Shown here one piece after another: positions 5,462 to 8,146 of a stretch of 8,146 bases of DNA (position 1 is its first letter; the number at the start of each line of letters is the position of its first letter). The position numbers and the translations under genes were made by a program. Below the pieces are notes generated by a model. It ran no database searches, had not been told where the DNA came from, and saw only the letters and a program-made list of their open reading frames with translations. The DNA is from Gammaproteobacteria bacterium (lineage in GTDB: Bacteria > Pseudomonadota > Gammaproteobacteria > S012-40): positions 1 through 8,146 of the forward strand of contig WFVN01000207.1 of NCBI GenBank assembly GCA_015491615.1, written 5' to 3'.

Positions 5462-7330
5462 TCAGACCTTGAACTGCGCCGCCACGCTCTGCAACTGCGT
5501 CGCCAGGCGCGCCAGGGACTCGCTCGCCTGCGCCGTCTGTTCCGCCCCGCCGGCGGTCTGATCGGCGATCTCGCTGATGCGGGCGATGGACTGGTTGATG
5601 GTCTCGGCCACCTGCGCCTGCTCCTCCGCCGCCGAGGCGATCTGGGTATTCATGTCGGAGATGGCAGTGGTGGCCTCGGCGATGGCCTGCAAAGCAGTGC
5701 CGGCTCCGGCCGCCTGACTCACCGTCTCTTCCGCCTGTTCCTTGGCCGCCACCATGGCCTTCACCGCCGCCCCGGCGCCCGATTGCAGGCGCTCGATCAT
5801 CTGCTGGATCTCGTGGGTGGATTCCTGGGTGCGGGAGGCGAGGGTGCGCACCTCGTCGGCCACCACCGCGAAGCCGCGCCCCTGCTCCCCCGCCCGGGCC
5901 GCCTCGATGGCGGCGTTCAGGGCCAGCAGGTTGGTCTGCTCGGCGATGCCCTGGATGACGTCCATCACCCGGGTGATGTTCTCGCTCTCCTCCTCCAGCT
6001 TGTGGATGACGCCGGCGGCCCGTTCGATCTCCCGCGCCAAGGCGTCGATGCGCTCGATGGCCTGCTCCACCACCACCCGCCCATGGGAGGACTTGCCGTC
6101 CGCCTCGCGCGCCGCCTCCGCAGCCCCCTCGGCGTGGCTGGAAACCTCCTGCACGGTGGCAGTCATCTCGTTCATGGCAGTGGCCACCTGATCCGTCTCG
6201 TCACGCTGGCGCTCCACCCCGGCGCGCGTCTCGCCGGTCACCAGGGAGAGCTCCTCGGCGGCGCTGGCCAACTCGGCGGCGTTGCCCTGGATGAGGGCCA
6301 CCTGCTCGCGCAAGCGCCCCACCATCGCCGCCAGTCCGCGTCCCAAGGTGTGCACCTCGCATAATCCCTCAGGGCGAACGTCGGTGCTCAGATCCCCTCC
6401 CGCGACCCGTTCCAAGTCGCCCATGAGACGCCCCAGGGGAGCAAACAGATGGCGCCCGAACATAAAGAAGGCAAAGGCCACCCCCAAGGCGATAATGAGG
6501 ACGAACCCGCCCACGTTGAGCCACTGGGTGCGATCGAATACGGCATTCATCTCGGCGATGTCCTCCAGCGCCACCAAGGTGACCAGCGGCTTCCCGTCCG
6601 CCCCCATGAGGACCCGGCTCACCGCCAGGAGGTCCGTGCCGATTTCACCTTCGGGCCAATCCTCGCTGCGGAGGACGATCTCCCCGCCACCCGCGCCACG
6701 AATGGCCAGGGGCATGCCGATCATATCGGCCACGTGCCGAAGGCTGGGCACCGGATCGAGCACCACCTCCAGATAACCCGAGAGACGCAGCCCGCCCACC
6801 GGTACCAACACCGAATACGCCGGTCGCCCGTCGGCGGACCAGGCCCCACCGAGGATCTGGAAGCGCGCCGCCCTTTCACGCCCCCGGGCCTGTTCGCGCA
6901 GGAACCCGGGCAGGCCGGCGGGAAGGTCGTCCACCCCCGCGCTGGAACTCGCCACCGGCTTCAACTCCGCGTCGTAGAGGCGCAGTTTGAGCAGGGTGAT
7001 CCGGCCGCCGGTGACGACCTGCTGACGGAATTGCTCGTCCAACGCAGCCACCGCCGCCGTTCGGTCGGCATCGGGGCGGCCACCGGCCAGAGCGCGCTGA
7101 TCTAGGCCCTGCTGGGCCACCGCCCCCAGCTCCCCCCCTTGGCGCTCCAGATCGGCGAGGATCTGGCGAGCGGCAACATCGATCACCCGCCCCATGATCT
7201 GCTTCTGCTCCTCTACGGCGGCCTGGCGGAACAAGGCACCGACGAGGATAGACAGGGCGATCACCAGCACCCCGATCACGGACAGATTGAAGAGAGTGAG
7301 ATGCTTGACGGAAAAACGGCTCATGCTCAT
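5462..7330 (-). CDS. Methyl-accepting chemotaxis protein (transmembrane chemoreceptor)
   Basis: This 622-residue inner-membrane receptor should couple an extracytoplasmic signal to CheA/CheW. The order is: TM1 about 11-34; periplasmic sensor about 35-268; TM2 about 270-292; HAMP about 293-346, containing PLGRLMGDLERVAGGDLS; then a long coiled-coil signalling domain with the conserved hairpin tip EQTNLLALNAAIEAARAGEQ (464-483), followed by GRGFAVVADEVRTLA. The sensor holds LKLRLYDAELKPVASSS (114-130) and SVLVPVGGLRLSGYLEVVLD (173-192), which resemble a Cache/PAS-like extracellular fold; the ligand cannot be read from sequence. It ends in AAQFKV without the NWETF-type CheR/CheB-tethering pentapeptide, as in many Pseudomonas-style 40-heptad receptors. 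The start at 7330 is set by AGAGGTG (plus-strand positions 7336-7342) with a 5-base spacer. No other chemotaxis gene is in the window, so it is an orphan receptor locus. Confidence is very high for family and low for ligand. Confidence 0.97.
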   Translation of the reverse strand: MSMSRFSVKHLTLFNLSVIGVLVIALSILVGALFRQAAVEEQKQIMGRVIDVAARQILADLERQGGELGAVAQQGLDQRALAGGRPDADRTAAVAALDEQFRQQVVTGGRITLLKLRLYDAELKPVASSSAGVDDLPAGLPGFLREQARGRERAARFQILGGAWSADGRPAYSVLVPVGGLRLSGYLEVVLDPVPSLRHVADMIGMPLAIRGAGGGEIVLRSEDWPEGEIGTDLLAVSRVLMGADGKPLVTLVALEDIAEMNAVFDRTQWLNVGGFVLIIALGVAFAFFMFGRHLFAPLGRLMGDLERVAGGDLSTDVRPEGLCEVHTLGRGLAAMVGRLREQVALIQGNAAELASAAEELSLVTGETRAGVERQRDETDQVATAMNEMTATVQEVSSHAEGAAEAAREADGKSSHGRVVVEQAIERIDALAREIERAAGVIHKLEEESENITRVMDVIQGIAEQTNLLALNAAIEAARAGEQGRGFAVVADEVRTLASRTQESTHEIQQMIERLQSGAGAAVKAMVAAKEQAEETVSQAAGAGTALQAIAEATTAISDMNTQIASAAEEQAQVAETINQSIARISEIADQTAGGAEQTAQASESLARLATQLQSVAAQFKV

Positions 7331-7344
7331 TTATACACCTCTAT

Positions 7345-7362
7345 AAAAAAGCGGGGCGCTTT
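7345..7362 (-). terminator. Intrinsic terminator between rhodanese and chemoreceptor genes
   Basis: Read on the minus strand, AAAGCG (7362-7357) pairs with CGCTTT (7353-7348) around a CCC loop, and the stem runs into six T residues (7350-7345). This is the only hairpin in the window with a proper T-run. It lies 26 bases past the rhodanese stop and only two bases upstream of the chemoreceptor ribosome binding site, an awkward place for a simple terminator. Confidence 0.7.
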
Positions 7363-7388
7363 CATGGCCGGCGCAGACCTCTCAGATA

Positions 7389-7817
7389 TCAAGGCCTGAC
7401 CAGAGGCAATCCCTTGGCCTGCCATTCCTCGATACCGCCGCGGAACCAATAGACGTTTTCGTAACCGGCTTGGAGAGCAATCTCGGCGGACTTGACACTG
7501 CGCCCGCACTTCACGCCGTTGCAGTAGAACAGCACCGGGGTTGCCTTGGAGGGAATCACTTTGGCCAGGCTCTCCGGCGTGGTCTCGGTGTTGGGCAGGC
7601 TCACCGCCCCCTCGATGTGACCCTTCCGGTAGTCGCTGGCCTTGCGCGCATCGATAATGACCAGCTCGGGCTTGCTCTCCACCAGATCGATCACCTCCTC
7701 GGCATTCACTCGCGTCGTGCCGTCGATGGACTCGGGGGTCCCTTGCTTCCCGGCCCAGGCGACCCCGGCCAGAACCAACAAGCACCACGCCAAGGGAATG
7801 GTTCGTGCGAGTCTCAT
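7389..7817 (-). CDS. Periplasmic single-domain rhodanese-like sulfurtransferase
   Basis: This 142-residue exported rhodanese-domain protein probably transfers or carries sulfane sulfur in the periplasm. ATG at 7817 is chosen because AGGAGAT (plus-strand positions 7824-7830) precedes it and because it yields a clean signal peptide: MRLAR, a hydrophobic core, and cleavage near AWA|GK (20-24). Longer in-frame extensions to 8138 are shadow sequence. Rhodanese features are VNAEEVIDLVES (37-48), LVIIDARKASDYRKGHIEGA (52-71), active-site strand and loop VLFYCNGVKCGRS (95-107) with presumed catalytic Cys99, and C-terminal GYENVYWFRGGIEEWQAKGL (118-137). A second cysteine, Cys104, lies in the active loop. 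This CNGxxCxxS style is known in periplasmic rhodaneses and allows a disulfide or a persulfide relay (inference). It shares its strand with the twin-CxxC gene upstream, 122 bases away, and with the chemoreceptor downstream. The partner sulfur donor is unknown. Confidence 0.93.
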   Translation of the reverse strand: MRLARTIPLAWCLLVLAGVAWAGKQGTPESIDGTTRVNAEEVIDLVESKPELVIIDARKASDYRKGHIEGAVSLPNTETTPESLAKVIPSKATPVLFYCNGVKCGRSVKSAEIALQAGYENVYWFRGGIEEWQAKGLPLVRP

Positions 7818-7912
7818 GGCACCATCTCCTGAATCATGAAAAGGATTCCAGACACCCTCGCGGATGTACGATGGGCGTGTCGGCAAGGCCAGGAGGAACT
7901 TGAGCGGGCGAG

Positions 7913-7930
7913 CGGGCCATCCCTGGCCCG
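7913..7930 (-). terminator. 7-bp GC-rich hairpin after the small CxxC gene
   Basis: CGGGCCA (7913-7919) and TGGCCCG (7924-7930) are perfect complements around a TCCC loop. On the minus strand the stem starts 9 bases after the stop at 7940. No T-run follows, so it may stabilise the transcript end or support weak termination. The rest of the 7818-7939 gap holds only the rhodanese ribosome binding site; I saw no clear promoter. Confidence 0.45.
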
Positions 7931-7939
7931 GTGGAAGGA

Positions 7940-8131
7940 TCAACGGGAGCGGCGCTCCAGCCAGGCATCCAGGCAGCCGAGGCCGCAGTAGTATTGGACG
8001 TAGTCGGCCACTTCCGTGGTCACTTCCCCGGCTTGGGGAAGCTGGTCCAGGCACTGGCGGCAATGGAGGGCCTCGGGGGCCTGGGGACGGGGCGGCACGA
8101 ACAGGCGCGGGACGTATGGATGTGACGCCAT
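7940..8131 (-). CDS. Small twin-CxxC zinc-binding-like protein (DUF3330-like)
   Basis: This 63-residue protein has two cysteine pairs, HCRQC (23-27) and YYCGLGC (47-53), separated by about 20 residues that include EVTTEVADYV. It ends with LDAWLERRSR. Four such cysteines normally bind one zinc ion. The pattern CxxC ... E..DYV..FCGxxC...W matches my memory of DUF3330 proteins, small zinc-ribbon-like proteins also seen near mercury-resistance loci, but no mer gene is visible here. No signal peptide or membrane segment is present, so it is probably cytosolic. The start is well supported: AGGAGGTG (plus-strand positions 8136-8143) lies 4 bases before ATG 8131. A hairpin follows the stop. The gene may be first in a minus-strand unit with the rhodanese, or may continue a cluster beyond the right edge. 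Coding status is fairly secure; the family is moderate and the function unknown. Confidence 0.78.
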   Translation of the reverse strand: MASHPYVPRLFVPPRPQAPEALHCRQCLDQLPQAGEVTTEVADYVQYYCGLGCLDAWLERRSR

Positions 8132-8146
8132 GACACACCTCCTGTT

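Noticed and set aside
5783..7105. Plus-strand open frames within the chemoreceptor gene
   Set aside because: The minus strand encodes an unmistakable chemoreceptor; these frames are antisense artefacts rich in His, Arg, Pro and Gly.
7385..7412. TTGATA (minus strand) as a -35 box for the chemoreceptor gene
   Set aside because: The base composition after it gives no acceptable -10 box at 16-18 bases (GGCCAT or similar), and the terminator would still lie downstream.
7818..8138. N-terminal extension of the rhodanese to 8138
   Set aside because: It overlaps the small twin-CxxC gene in another frame, and the ATG at 7817 has both a ribosome binding site and a signal peptide.

Overview
The window is GC-rich (about two thirds G+C by eye) bacterial DNA, densely coded, with strongly GC-biased third codon positions. 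The UbiD protein is very close to the enterobacterial and general gammaproteobacterial form. Together with a 40H-style chemoreceptor and a periplasmic rhodanese, this suggests a GC-rich gammaproteobacterium, possibly a Chromatiales or Ectothiorhodospira-like sulfur bacterium. The phylum-level call is fairly safe; the narrower guess is inference only. There are no rRNA or tRNA genes, CRISPR arrays, insertion sequences or integrases.

Layout, plus strand: (1) the 3' three quarters of ubiD (to 1163), cut by the left window edge; (2) a 173-base gap with two hairpins; (3) a 511-residue lipoprotein (1337-2872) that looks like a divergent DUF1800-type protein; (4) ten bases later, a 517-residue Tat-exported DUF1501-type protein (2883-4436); (5) a 9-bp hairpin directly after it; (6) a 290-residue protein (4553-5425) made of two diverged copies of one PLAT/LH2-like module, with no recognisable export signal.

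Layout, minus strand, converging on the above at a strong hairpin (5433-5458): a small twin-CxxC protein (7940-8131), a periplasmic single-domain rhodanese (7389-7817), an intrinsic terminator (7345-7362), and a 622-residue methyl-accepting chemotaxis protein (5462-7330) whose ribosome binding site lies only a few bases beyond that terminator.

How the genes fit together: UbiD belongs to ubiquinone synthesis and is probably unrelated to what follows. The lipoprotein and the Tat protein almost certainly form one transcription unit. DUF1800/DUF1501 pairs are common, exported and of unknown role, and this pair looks highly diverged. The duplicated PLAT-like protein downstream may be a third member, but a hairpin and its own strong ribosome binding site separate it. 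The minus-strand genes combine sulfur/thiol handling with chemotaxis, but nothing in the sequence proves a shared function. The most unusual items are the diverged DUF1800/DUF1501 pair with its duplicated-module neighbour, and the terminator placed in the leader of the chemoreceptor gene.
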